A DNA stretch of 41,081 nucleotides from Verrucomicrobiales bacterium (GTDB lineage Bacteria > Verrucomicrobiota > Verrucomicrobiia > Limisphaerales > UBA11320). Below, piece after piece: positions 1-5,680 of the stretch. Within the stretch, counting starts at the first letter, position 1. The number at the start of each line of letters is the position of its first letter. The notes beneath the pieces are model-generated. The model ran no database searches. It was not told the DNA's origin and saw only the letters and a list, made by a program, of their open reading frames with translations. Made by a program: the position numbers and the translations under genes. The stretch is from NCBI GenBank assembly GCA_016793885.1, contig JAEUHE010000053.1:1-41081 (forward strand). The letters run 5' to 3'.

Positions 1-1
1 C

Positions 2-94
2 TGTCGCTGCGGGGGCTCTGCTACGACAGATTACCTTTTGAACTGCGAAGCGAATGATCTGGATGACACTCAGGACTCAGAAGCAATCCTCTGA
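2..94 (+). CDS. C-terminal end of an unidentified cassette gene (partial)
   Basis: The window opens inside a sequence that stays open in frame 2 from base 2 to a TGA at 92-94 and would encode about 30 residues with an acidic tail. Frame 1 also stays open to 57, so the frame is uncertain. The next palindromic attC-like element starts 37 bases downstream, which is where a cassette gene should end. The product is not recognisable. Confidence 0.25.
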   Translation, partial: CRCGGSATTDYLLNCEANDLDDTQDSEAIL

Positions 95-130
95 CACCCT
101 CCCAGCCGAAGGCCTCCGCGTAGCGGCTTC

Positions 131-262
131 GTCCAACCAGCCCGATCGAGGACAACCCCGACCAACCCTGGGATTTGCCCAGCTCGACATGACCATCTCA
201 ACCTTGATCAGACTTGCCGATTGTCACCTTACAGGTCGGGGTGCCTCATCGGGAGATTAGGC
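131..262 (+). repeat. attC-like recombination site, family A copy 1
   Basis: The element begins with GTCCAAC (131-137, fits the attC R'' consensus RYYYAAC) and ends with ATTAGGC (256-262, one mismatch to GTTRRRY). Inner arms pair: ACCCCGACC near the left end with GGTCGGGGT near the right end, and CCCGAT with ATCGGG. The total of about 132 bp is at the long end for attC sites. A close copy lies at 1177-1311. The first base of the right core is A rather than the expected G, so recombination at this copy may be impaired. Confidence 0.65.
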
Positions 263-277
263 CTCTCCTCATACCCT

Positions 278-613
278 ATGTCTGGCGATATTTCCGAACG
301 TGACTGGAAGGTGTTTCGCGAGGTTCACAGGCATGCCTTGGAGCGATTCAGTGCGAGAATTCTTGCTGAGGCTCAGGCAGAGATCAGCCGCCCTGAGAGC
401 ACATCGCATGAGAGATATCTCCGGCTCTACCGACTATTTGAGGAGCGGGATCACGATATTGCACGCGCCTTCAACGATCTGCGTCGCTCGACCGCTCTCA
501 TGCAGCTTGGGATTCTCGACGTCATGGGCCTGGTCACACCCCAGGAGCTTGAGCGCTTTAGTCCAGAGGTTCGCGAGTCGCTGGCGCTGCTCGCCCGATT
601 CCGAAAGGCCTAA
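278..613 (+). CDS. Small soluble cassette protein, function unknown
   Basis: An ORF of 111 residues starting at the ATG (MSGDISERD), 15 bases after the right core of the preceding attC-like element; this position favours 278 over the earlier in-frame start at 221. The protein is charged and predicted mostly helical, with many Arg and Glu and no signal peptide or membrane segment. I do not recognise the family. Its stop codon overlaps the GCCTAAC core of the next attC-like site, the usual compact layout of an integron cassette. Cassette genes of this sort often lack their own promoter; none is evident here. Confidence 0.65.
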   Translation: MSGDISERDWKVFREVHRHALERFSARILAEAQAEISRPESTSHERYLRLYRLFEERDHDIARAFNDLRRSTALMQLGILDVMGLVTPQELERFSPEVRESLALLARFRKA

Positions 614-741
614 CACGTGCGACCGAGTGGGCGGCCTTCAGGTTACGCCATGTCCCCGGCTGGTTTCGGGACTGTGATCTTGGCCTCTCTGCCCATTGTT
701 CCGCATTCGATCGGCCGTCACTCATCTTTGAAGCGTTACCC
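608..741 (+). repeat. attC-like recombination site, family D
   Basis: It begins with GCCTAAC (608-614), a canonical R'' core that overlaps the upstream stop codon, and ends with GTTACCC (735-741) directly abutting the next ATG. Comparing the left end with the reverse complement of the right end shows TAAC conserved in the outer core, and GTGGGCGGCC facing GGCCGTCAC about 29 bases in from each end. The middle (about 75 bases) is unpaired spacer or further stem. It is a single copy in this window, about 134 bp long. Confidence 0.55.
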
Positions 742-1176
742 ATGAAAGTCACGGTCTGGGCAGTCTGTAGATCGGCTCTAATCCTTTGCCTGGCAATCCA
801 ATTGGCGATTCATCGCGTAGCCTCCGTAGAGGAGGCCATGCGCTTTGGAGTGGGTCTCACGACTTGTGCCGTCTGTCTTGCGTTGTTTCAAGGTGGTCTC
901 TGGCTTTTCTGCGACATCGTTACCTTAAGGCGAGGCGGCTGGCTCACCCCTTCGTTCGGCCGAAGTCCATTCGCAGCGGATCAAGGCCCCGGGCTGCATT
1001 TGGGGACCGGAGCTAAGGTGTTAGTTGGGTTCGGATTACTTAAGGTATTGTCCGCCTTCCTCCAGGGGATGCCATCTTTGGTTCTTGGGCTCTGGCTGCT
1101 GTCGGTGGGCGTACTCCTTTGGGGCTGGCAGAAACTTCTTAACCGCCTATTTCGATCCCGGTTTATTCGTCGGTGA
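742..1176 (+). CDS. Small multi-pass membrane protein of a cassette
   Basis: 144 residues. The ATG begins immediately after the right core of the upstream attC-like site, and the TGA is directly followed by the left core of the next one (1177). Hydrophobic stretches fit about four membrane segments: the N-terminal ALILCLAIQLAIH region, the LTTCAVCLALFQGGLWLF region, a third near KVLVGFGLLKVLSAFL, and a fourth near VLGLWLLSVGVLLWGW. A basic C-terminus (RSRFIRR) suggests a cytoplasmic end. I know no specific family for it. Confidence 0.7.
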   Translation: MKVTVWAVCRSALILCLAIQLAIHRVASVEEAMRFGVGLTTCAVCLALFQGGLWLFCDIVTLRRGGWLTPSFGRSPFAADQGPGLHLGTGAKVLVGFGLLKVLSAFLQGMPSLVLGLWLLSVGVLLWGWQKLLNRLFRSRFIRR

Positions 1177-1311
1177 GGCTAACCAGCCCGATCGAGGACA
1201 ACCCCGACCAGCCCCTGGATTTGCCCAGCCCGCCTTGACCATCTCAACCTCTAATGGACTTGCCGATCGTCATCTCACAGGTCGGGGTTTCTCATCGGGA
1301 CGTCGTTGGAC
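1177..1311 (+). repeat. attC-like recombination site, family A copy 2
   Basis: The left core GGCTAAC (1177-1183) has one mismatch to RYYYAAC and touches the preceding stop codon. The right core GTTGGAC (1305-1311) fits GTTRRRY exactly and lies 9 bases before the next ATG. ACCCCGACC pairs with GGTCGGGGT, and CCCGAT with ATCGGG. It is visibly homologous to the element at 131-262 along nearly its whole length, although the flanking genes are unrelated, as expected for shared attC sites between different cassettes. Confidence 0.7.
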
Positions 1312-1320
1312 CGATTTTGG

Positions 1321-1626
1321 ATGATGAAGTTCTGGGCTCGATTCTTTGGCAAGGACTATGGTCCTCCACCAACTCCCGATGAAAGTCACCCTTCAGCTAT
1401 CTGCGGATGCCGGGTGGTGGAGACGCTCTATTCTGCAAGCCGAAGGTCCCGAGTCTTTATCGCTACTGACGACGATCAGTGTTTTCGAGTTTTCTTTGAA
1501 GAGTGGGATGATTCGGACTGGCAGGATGGAGGAAAACCGTTTTGGTATCCACGGCGCACAGGAATAATCACCGACTCGCACGAACGCGCCAAAGTGTGTG
1601 CTTTAGAGTTTCTCCAGGCCACGTGA
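1321..1626 (+). CDS. Small cassette protein, function unknown
   Basis: 101 residues from the ATG at 1321 (MMKFWARFF); a TTG at 1306 lies inside the attC core and is unlikely. The protein is rich in aromatic and acidic residues (FEEWDDSDWQDGG), has no signal peptide or membrane helix, and contains isolated Cys residues (ICGCRV). The family is not recognised. It lies between two attC-like palindromes of different families (A upstream, B downstream), consistent with one complete cassette. Confidence 0.65.
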   Translation: MMKFWARFFGKDYGPPPTPDESHPSAICGCRVVETLYSASRRSRVFIATDDDQCFRVFFEEWDDSDWQDGGKPFWYPRRTGIITDSHERAKVCALEFLQAT

Positions 1627-1649
1627 CCTCCGTCGTTCCAGCCCACTCG

Positions 1650-1759
1650 ATCCAACAGCGCTTAGCCTGCGAGTTTTCTACATGATCACCGTTCTTGCAT
1701 TCCAGGTTTCGCCCGAGTTGGCTCTCGCTTGGCGGGCTGTGGATCAGCGAACGTTAGGG
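1650..1759 (+). repeat. attC-like recombination site, family B copy 1
   Basis: Left core ATCCAAC (1650-1656) fits RYYYAAC; right core GTTAGGG (1753-1759) fits all but the last base of GTTRRRY. GATCCAACAGCGC near the left faces GCGGGCTGTGGATC near the right, an extended inverted match with a small bulge, and CTGCGAG faces CTCTCGC further in. A homologous copy lies at 2637-2748. About 110 bp. Confidence 0.65.
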
Positions 1760-1779
1760 GGCGTTCACGTCTTGCATTC

Positions 1780-2193
1780 ATGAACCCAACCATAATCTGC
1801 GGTGGTTGTTTGTGCGGTTTGGTCCGCTACGAGTCGGCTGGACAGCCTTACAACGTCACGCACTGCCATTGTTCGGATTGTCGTCGGAGCAGTGGCGCGC
1901 CGTTTGTAACGTGGGCATCGTTCCGTCGGAGTGAGTTTCGATTGCTCACTGGACAGCCGCGAGAGTTGGGATGGGCTGGGCGGCTGCGTTCGTTCTGCCC
2001 CCAGTGCGGTACGCCATTGACGTTCATGGCCAGTCCAGAAGCAGGCGAGCTTGATGTTACAGTTTGCAGCTTCGACCATCCTGCGATAGTGACACCAGCC
2101 GACCACACTTGGGTTGATGACCGGCTGCCTTGGATTCGTTTAGCCGATGGTTTACCGACTTATGGACAGAAGCGAGAGACCCACGTCGCCTAA
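1780..2193 (+). CDS. GFA/CENP-V family zinc-binding protein (cassette gene)
   Basis: 137 residues from the ATG at 1780; an earlier in-frame start at 1729 lies inside the attC-like element. The protein shows the whole cysteine pattern of the glutathione-dependent formaldehyde-activating enzyme/CENP-V domain: CGGCLCG near the N-terminus, HCHCSDCRRSSG at about residues 30-41, and FCPQCGTPL at about 80-88, where the Cys residues bind structural and catalytic zinc in known members. Family members are linked to S-(hydroxymethyl)glutathione chemistry, but most are of unproven substrate. The stop codon overlaps the left core of the next attC-like site. It is an intact, confident domain call; the exact substrate is not known. 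Confidence 0.9.
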   Translation: MNPTIICGGCLCGLVRYESAGQPYNVTHCHCSDCRRSSGAPFVTWASFRRSEFRLLTGQPRELGWAGRLRSFCPQCGTPLTFMASPEAGELDVTVCSFDHPAIVTPADHTWVDDRLPWIRLADGLPTYGQKRETHVA

Positions 2194-2313
2194 CGAGAAA
2201 GTCGACCGAACCACCGCCAGCATCGGGATTCCGGGCATGATCACACTCACTACATCCGCCACTTCGTTGAGCGCCTCCGTACGGCGGCGGTCGGTCACGA
2301 CTGGTCGTTCGGC
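2188..2313 (+). repeat. attC-like recombination site, family C copy 1
   Basis: Left core GCCTAAC (2188-2194) is canonical and overlaps the stop codon of the GFA gene. Right core GTTCGGC (2307-2313) has one mismatch to GTTAGGC. CCGAACCACCGCC on the left faces GGCGGCGGTCGG on the right; the outer arms also pair with bulges. A homologous copy lies at 3885-4012 after an unrelated gene; the two share a near-identical stretch around CTTCGTTGAGCGCC. About 126 bp. Confidence 0.65.
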
Positions 2314-2337
2314 TGCGCAATTCACCGCGATTGATTC

Positions 2338-2604
2338 ATGAACTATGGGGCAGAGAACGTGGATTTGCGAGACGTCCGGTTCACTCCGGAGCTCCTGAGC
2401 GCCATCCCTGAGGCGACCGCCCGGATGTATTCGGTGCTCCCAATCGCGGATGCGATTGACGGTCTTGTGATAGCTACGGCGTATCCCTTCAATCTGGAGG
2501 CGATTGACGATCTACACCAGATCGTGGGCAGGGATATCGAAATTCGATGCGCAGATGCGGGCCAGCTTCGTGTTTTCATCAAGAATCATTACGGCGGAGA
2601 TTAG
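2338..2604 (+). CDS. Free-standing GspE/PilB N-terminal (MshEN-like) domain protein
   Basis: 88 residues. The sequence from FTPELLSAIPEATARMYSVLPI through VIATAYPFNLEAIDDL and IEIRCADAGQL to IKNHYGG closely follows the type II secretion/type IV pilus ATPase N-terminal domain (GspE_N): P-x-x-x-A-x-x-x-x-x-LP(I/L), then a short hydrophobic strand, N, D(D/E)L, and a closing YYG-like motif. Here that domain stands alone, with no ATPase following. The N-terminal paired RLG/LxxxQ motifs used by MshEN to bind c-di-GMP are absent, so ligand binding cannot be claimed. It may act as an adaptor to a secretion or pilus ATPase, or have been co-opted by a mobile cassette. Confidence 0.75.
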   Translation: MNYGAENVDLRDVRFTPELLSAIPEATARMYSVLPIADAIDGLVIATAYPFNLEAIDDLHQIVGRDIEIRCADAGQLRVFIKNHYGGD

Positions 2605-2636
2605 CTGTGACTAGTCCATCGCCGAACCGCTACTCG

Positions 2637-2748
2637 ATCCAACAGCCCTCAGCCTCCGAGTTTTTCACATGATCACCGTTCCTGCATCTCAGATTCCGCC
2701 TGAGTTGGCTCCCGGTCGGCGGCCTGTGGCTCAGTGGATTCGTTCGAC
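2637..2748 (+). repeat. attC-like recombination site, family B copy 2
   Basis: Left core ATCCAAC (2637-2643) matches RYYYAAC; right core GTTCGAC (2742-2748) has one mismatch to GTTRRRY. It is about 80% identical by eye to 1650-1759 over its full length, including the shared CATGATCACCGTT segment in the centre. Arms around CAACAGCCC and GGCCTGTGG face each other. Confidence 0.6.
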
Positions 2749-2754
2749 AACGGA

Positions 2755-2948
2755 ATGATCCAAGTCTGCTGGAAAACGATTCGTGGGTTCGCAACGCTAG
2801 GCGTGCTGCTCTGGTTTGTCGTGCTTGCGTTGATGCCCGTCTATGGCTGATTCCGCTCTTTATCCTCTGGATTCTTGCCGGCTTGTTCACCGTGTGGAAG
2901 GTCCGTTGGTGGTGCGCAATGAAGAGCCGAACAAACTCAGTCGACTGA
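2755..2948 (+). pseudogene. Small two-helix membrane protein gene, apparently frameshifted
   Basis: An ATG at 2755, 6 bases after the attC-like right core, opens a frame for 31 residues (one hydrophobic helix around GVLLWFVVLAL) and stops at TGA 2848-2850. The sequence then stays open in another frame to the TGA at 2946-2948, encoding a second convincing membrane helix (LWLIPLFILWILAGLFTVW) followed by a basic tail. Joining the two would give a protein of about 64 residues typical of small membrane cassette genes. The break may be a true mutation or a sequencing error. The second frame is also open upstream but has no standard start. Confidence 0.4.
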
Positions 2949-2991
2949 ACCTTCGCTAGCGCGCCGGGCACTCACCTCGAAAACGTTGGGC
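2926..2991 (+). repeat. Possible short attC-like site (family E)
   Basis: GTTGGGC (2985-2991) is an exact GTTRRRY core located 10 bases before the next ATG. A possible partner GCCGAAC (2926-2932) is one base away from its reverse complement GCCCAAC. The 66-bp length is close to the classical 59-base-element size. The inner arms are poorly paired, so only the right core is well supported. Confidence 0.35.
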
Positions 2992-3001
2992 GTATTGAGC
3001 C

Positions 3002-3349
3002 ATGAATTCCGATGCACTTTCTCGTCAAGTCATGAGGCTCGCACAGCGCAAAAGCCGGAAGGTCGGACGAGTGTTGACTCGTGAGGAGATTCTTCGATTA
3101 CATGTTCAGACAGTGGAGCCTTGGAAGCGCATTCTCATTTTTGCGATGGGACTCTTAGTCGGCGCCTTCTCGTTTCTATGCTTTCGCGTGGGAGCACCTG
3201 TTTGGATTTGGGTGGGGTTCGCTTTGTGTTCTGCAGTTATCGTTCTCTGCGGAGCGTTCGGTCGCAAGGCGTATCTCGATCGTGAGCTTCAGAAAATGAA
3301 GGATGAAGGAGCGACGAGATTGCTGGATGCGATCATCAACGGATTGTGA
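3002..3349 (+). CDS. Small two-helix membrane protein of a cassette
   Basis: 115 residues from ATG 3002. The N-terminal 40 residues are basic and probably cytoplasmic (RLAQRKSRKVGR), followed by two hydrophobic helices (ILIFAMGLLVGAFSFLCF and VWIWVGFALCSAVIVLC) and a charged helical tail ending in LLDAIINGL, so both ends are predicted cytoplasmic. No family is recognised. It is flanked by GTTRRRY cores (2985 upstream, 3450 downstream), which frame it as a cassette. Confidence 0.65.
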   Translation: MNSDALSRQVMRLAQRKSRKVGRVLTREEILRLHVQTVEPWKRILIFAMGLLVGAFSFLCFRVGAPVWIWVGFALCSAVIVLCGAFGRKAYLDRELQKMKDEGATRLLDAIINGL

Positions 3350-3352
3350 GGC

Positions 3353-3456
3353 GTCGACAATGTCGTTCATCCGGGAGGGTTCTGGGCGTAAGTTCATATC
3401 ATGAAAGTTCTTAGGTATACCCCATACCGGCGCGTCCCTGAGTGGTTTCGTTGGAC
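3353..3456 (+). repeat. Possible attC-like site (family F)
   Basis: GTTGGAC (3450-3456) is an exact GTTRRRY core placed 4 bases before the ATG at 3461. The left boundary is unclear; GTCGACA at 3353-3359, just after the stop codon of the previous gene, is a weak match to the reverse complement GTCCAAC. Arm pairing is poor. The main support is the repeated layout of the array and the perfect right core. Confidence 0.35.
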
Positions 3457-3460
3457 GTCT

Positions 3461-3868
3461 ATGCGCATCTTACCTTATCTGGCAGTTCTTTGCCTGGCGC
3501 TCACGGGGTGCCAGTTTACTCCGTCACCCACCAGGCAGCCTGTTACCACGAACGATGTGATCGGCGTGTGGTCGTTCACTGAGGACTACTCCAAGACCAC
3601 GGTATTCCTGACGTTCATGCCATCAGGAGTTTTCACTCAGCAGGTTGTTGCCACCACACAAACGAACACCGGGGTTGGCAATTGGACGTTGGATGGACCG
3701 AATTTGCAGCTCACAGGTTTTTTGGCGCAGACCGGCTTCGGATGGAAGCCCGATTCGATACGCTGGTATTTCATCGATGGCGACAAAAGGAAGTTGGAGA
3801 TTTTCGGTGGCGCGTTTCCGGATCCGGACGCTTTCCAGCACTTGAGCTATTTGAGAGCGGCACCATGA
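3461..3868 (+). CDS. Small predicted outer-surface lipoprotein of a cassette
   Basis: 135 residues. The ATG at 3461 gives a textbook lipoprotein signal: MRILPYLAVLCLALTGC with lipobox LTGC, Cys at residue 17. An earlier in-frame ATG at 3401 would add 20 basic residues, but the attC-like right core at 3450-3456 falls between the two, which settles the start at 3461. The mature part (VIGVWSFTEDYSKTTVFLTFMPSGVFTQQV, then a GNWTLDGPNLQLTG motif) resembles the lipocalin-like beta-strand domains of small secreted proteins that begin with a G-x-W motif. The function is unknown. Confidence 0.75.
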   Translation: MRILPYLAVLCLALTGCQFTPSPTRQPVTTNDVIGVWSFTEDYSKTTVFLTFMPSGVFTQQVVATTQTNTGVGNWTLDGPNLQLTGFLAQTGFGWKPDSIRWYFIDGDKRKLEIFGGAFPDPDAFQHLSYLRAAP

Positions 3869-3884
3869 CACATCACGATCGGAC

Positions 3885-4012
3885 GTCCAACGAGTTCGTG
3901 GATCGAACCACCGTCCGCATCCGGAGTGCTGACACTAGTATCATCACTACACCATCTACTTCGTTGAGCGCCTTCCTACGGCGGAGGTCGCTCACGGTTG
4001 GTCGTCGGTGGG
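3885..4012 (+). repeat. attC-like recombination site, family C copy 2
   Basis: Left core GTCCAAC (3885-3891) matches RYYYAAC and lies 16 bases after the stop codon. The element is homologous to 2188-2313 throughout (CGAACCACCG on the left, CTTCGTTGAGCGCC in the middle, GGCGGAGGTCG on the right). The right core is degenerate: GTTGGTC at 3997-4003 or the aligned CGTCGGTG near 4004-4010. It ends just before the ATG at 4014. Confidence 0.6.
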
Positions 4013-4013
4013 C

Positions 4014-4442
4014 ATGAAGCGCGTTTGGCTTTCGGATTGTCGGTCGCTCATCCATCTCCTGGTCCTTGGATTAATACGAAGCATGTCGACACGGTGGACA
4101 TCGAGCGGCGATCAGGAACACCCCACTCCCCAACACCTTGTGCGAGCGATCCTGGCTCATCTCATCGAGGCGGCTGATAGTTCTTCTTGGGCTCACTTCG
4201 AGGTCATTGCGCAGGAAGGGTGGTATAGAAATCTGCTGTGGGGCAAGGAGCCATGGGTTGAAGTTGCATACGTGGACCACGGTTGGTTGCAACTCATGGA
4301 TCTGAGGCCAGCTTTTGGCGGACCTGACTTTTGTCGAAGCTCGCCGTGTGCCTCTTTCGCTCCTCCTTCCTTCGACGCAAGCCACGCCTATCCAAGTTAT
4401 TGCGCATCGCGACCGATTATTTCATACGTACGTATGAAATAA
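4014..4442 (+). pseudogene. Frameshifted cassette gene of unknown function
   Basis: The ATG at 4014 (or 4083, MSTRWTSSG) opens a frame running to TAA 4440-4442. The first part to about 4305 looks like a real protein (HLVRAILAHLIEAADSSSWA, EVAYVDHGWLQLMDL). After that the annotated frame becomes Ser/Pro/Cys-rich, while the neighbouring frame gives a much more natural sequence (LLADLTFVEARR, then IQVIAHRDRLFHTYV). A one-base slip near 4305 therefore seems to have broken the gene. The tail runs into a perfect palindrome (4413-4446). The family is not recognised. Confidence 0.5.
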
Positions 4443-4446
4443 TCGG
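4413..4446. repeat. 34-bp perfect palindrome centred on TACGTACGTA
   Basis: Each 17-base arm is the exact reverse complement of the other, with the axis between 4429 and 4430; the core is CATACGTACGTATG. A second, partly degraded copy lies at 4584-4615. It could be a dimeric operator, a cruciform or the scar of a mobile element. It is not followed by a T-run, so it is not a typical terminator. Confidence 0.8.
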
Positions 4447-4449
4447 GAA

Positions 4450-4874
4450 ATGGTTACTCCTGATTCACAGTGTGCAGCCCTGCTGAGAACGCTATTCTGG
4501 CTCTGGCTGACGGCTTTGCGCTTCGGCATCGATGTTCATGCTGTCGCTGATCTGGTGCCTGAGGACAAGTTTCGGCCGCTACAGATTAAACTATACGTAC
4601 GTATGGAACAATCCGTCGGGGGACACTTGGGTGTCTGAAGCAGGGCTCGTTCCCAATAACAATCGGCTGGTTGACGTCAGCGCGATACGCGATACGTGAA
4701 ATGAGGCTGCTGGGGGAACTGCAGCTGAGCGGTAGTCAAATTACTCGACTGACCCTTCCACCCTCACTCGGGGCCTTACAGGTACTGGATCTGAGCGCGA
4801 ATCCACTCACCCGATTCGTGCTCTGGGAGCCACTGGCTGGGAAATGGCAACGAAGCACCGAATTTATGCCATGA
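4450..4874 (+). pseudogene. Leucine-rich-repeat protein remnant split over three frames
   Basis: Three overlapping frames each carry a plausible piece. 4450-4600 encodes a hydrophobic N-terminal part ending FRPLQIKLYV. The next frame encodes WNNPSGDTWVSEAG then VPNNNRLVDVSAIR. 4671-4874 encodes LRR-like text (LLGELQLSGSQITRLTL, then LQVLDLSANPLTRFVL). The frames are rejoined exactly if one copy of the tandem ACGT at 4595-4602 and one copy of the tandem GCGATAC at 4682-4695 are removed. The product would be about 137 residues. It is therefore either a gene inactivated by two short tandem duplications or one affected by assembly errors. Confidence 0.5.
4584..4615. repeat. Second, degraded copy of the TACGTACGTA palindrome
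   Basis: Aligned without gaps to 4415-4446, 25 of 32 positions match, including the complete 12-base core ATACGTACGTAT at 4593-4604. The arms no longer pair fully. The copies are about 170 bp apart and lie within decayed coding sequence. Confidence 0.6.
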
Positions 4875-5098
4875 GCTGTCCTTCGCCTCACACCATCAAC
4901 GTTTCGACCGAGACGGTGGATCCAACAAATGAATCTCGTAACAAATCGGGAGGCCTTCGGCGGGAACGTAGTCACGTTGCCTAATGTCTGTCCCCCCCCC
5001 AGATTCTTCGTGAGATTGTCTTTTGGCCGCTGTCGAATGTAGTGAATTACCTGCGATGTTTTCAGGGCTACCGTCATAGGAGGTGGGGGCTGTAAGGA
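4875..5098. other. Intergenic region with a C9 tract; possible attC remnant
   Basis: No convincing gene. A run of nine C residues lies at 4992-5000. ATCCAAC at 4919-4925 fits an attC left core, but no matching right arm is seen. A Shine-Dalgarno-like TAGGAGG lies about 15-20 bases upstream of the following start codon at 5099. Confidence 0.4.
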
Positions 5099-5566
5099 AT
5101 GATTTCGGTGTGGGTTATGCATCCGCGAGTGATCACTGTGATGTTGTTGATGGTTCCGCTCGTTGCGAGCGCGAATCCGGTCATGGTGGATGGTCAGTCA
5201 CTCCTGGCGTTCTCGGTGGTGGCTTTGTGCGCGCTGGTGATCGAGTCGGGAATGGTCACGCTTACTTTGGCCAGTTGCGGACTTTTCATCGTTCCAGCAT
5301 TCATCACCTCCATCTTCCTCAATGTGGGATTCTTTCTGTTGGGCTTTGTCCCGCTTAGCGATCGAGTGTCTCTGTGGATTCTCGAGCCGGGCGTGGTTCT
5401 TGCGGATGCGATCCTCATTAAACTCATGTCGGCCATCCCCATCCTCCAGGATGCGGGGTTTGAGGGGGTAGGGTGGCGACGCGCTCTTCTGGCTTCGTTG
5501 CTGGGTAACACTTCGTCATTCTTCGTCGGTGTCATCCTCTGCGGTGCTCCATGGGTCGTGCACTAG
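5099..5566 (+). CDS. Predicted integral membrane protein, function unknown
   Basis: 155 residues from ATG 5099 (an internal ATG at 5117 is an alternative). The N-terminus VITVMLLMVPLVASAN resembles a signal peptide or first helix and is followed by hydrophobic segments (LLAFSVVALCALVIESGMVTLTLASCGLFIV, ITSIFLNVGFFLLGFVP) and a final helix (LGNTSSFFVGVILCGAPW), about four or five in total. An acidic residue sits inside the second segment (VIESG). An AGGAGG motif lies upstream. The family is not recognised, and it is not flanked by an attC-like element, so it probably lies outside the cassette array. Confidence 0.7.
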   Translation: MISVWVMHPRVITVMLLMVPLVASANPVMVDGQSLLAFSVVALCALVIESGMVTLTLASCGLFIVPAFITSIFLNVGFFLLGFVPLSDRVSLWILEPGVVLADAILIKLMSAIPILQDAGFEGVGWRRALLASLLGNTSSFFVGVILCGAPWVVH

Positions 5567-5680
5567 CCCAGCAGCCCTTAAGGGACGGAGCAGAGATAAA
5601 TCTGGGTTTTGTTGGAGGAGTTCTAGCAGGATGCCGATGACGACAGCAGGAATTACGTACAACCGGAGAGACGCGATCTT

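Noticed and set aside
54-260. 68-codon frame across the first attC-like element
   Set aside because: It lies mostly within the palindrome and has no likeness to the neighbouring cassette proteins.
1-5098. Integron integrase gene
   Set aside because: Looked for a tyrosine recombinase (R-H-x-x-R-Y pattern) on both strands near the array and saw none; it may lie to the left of the window.
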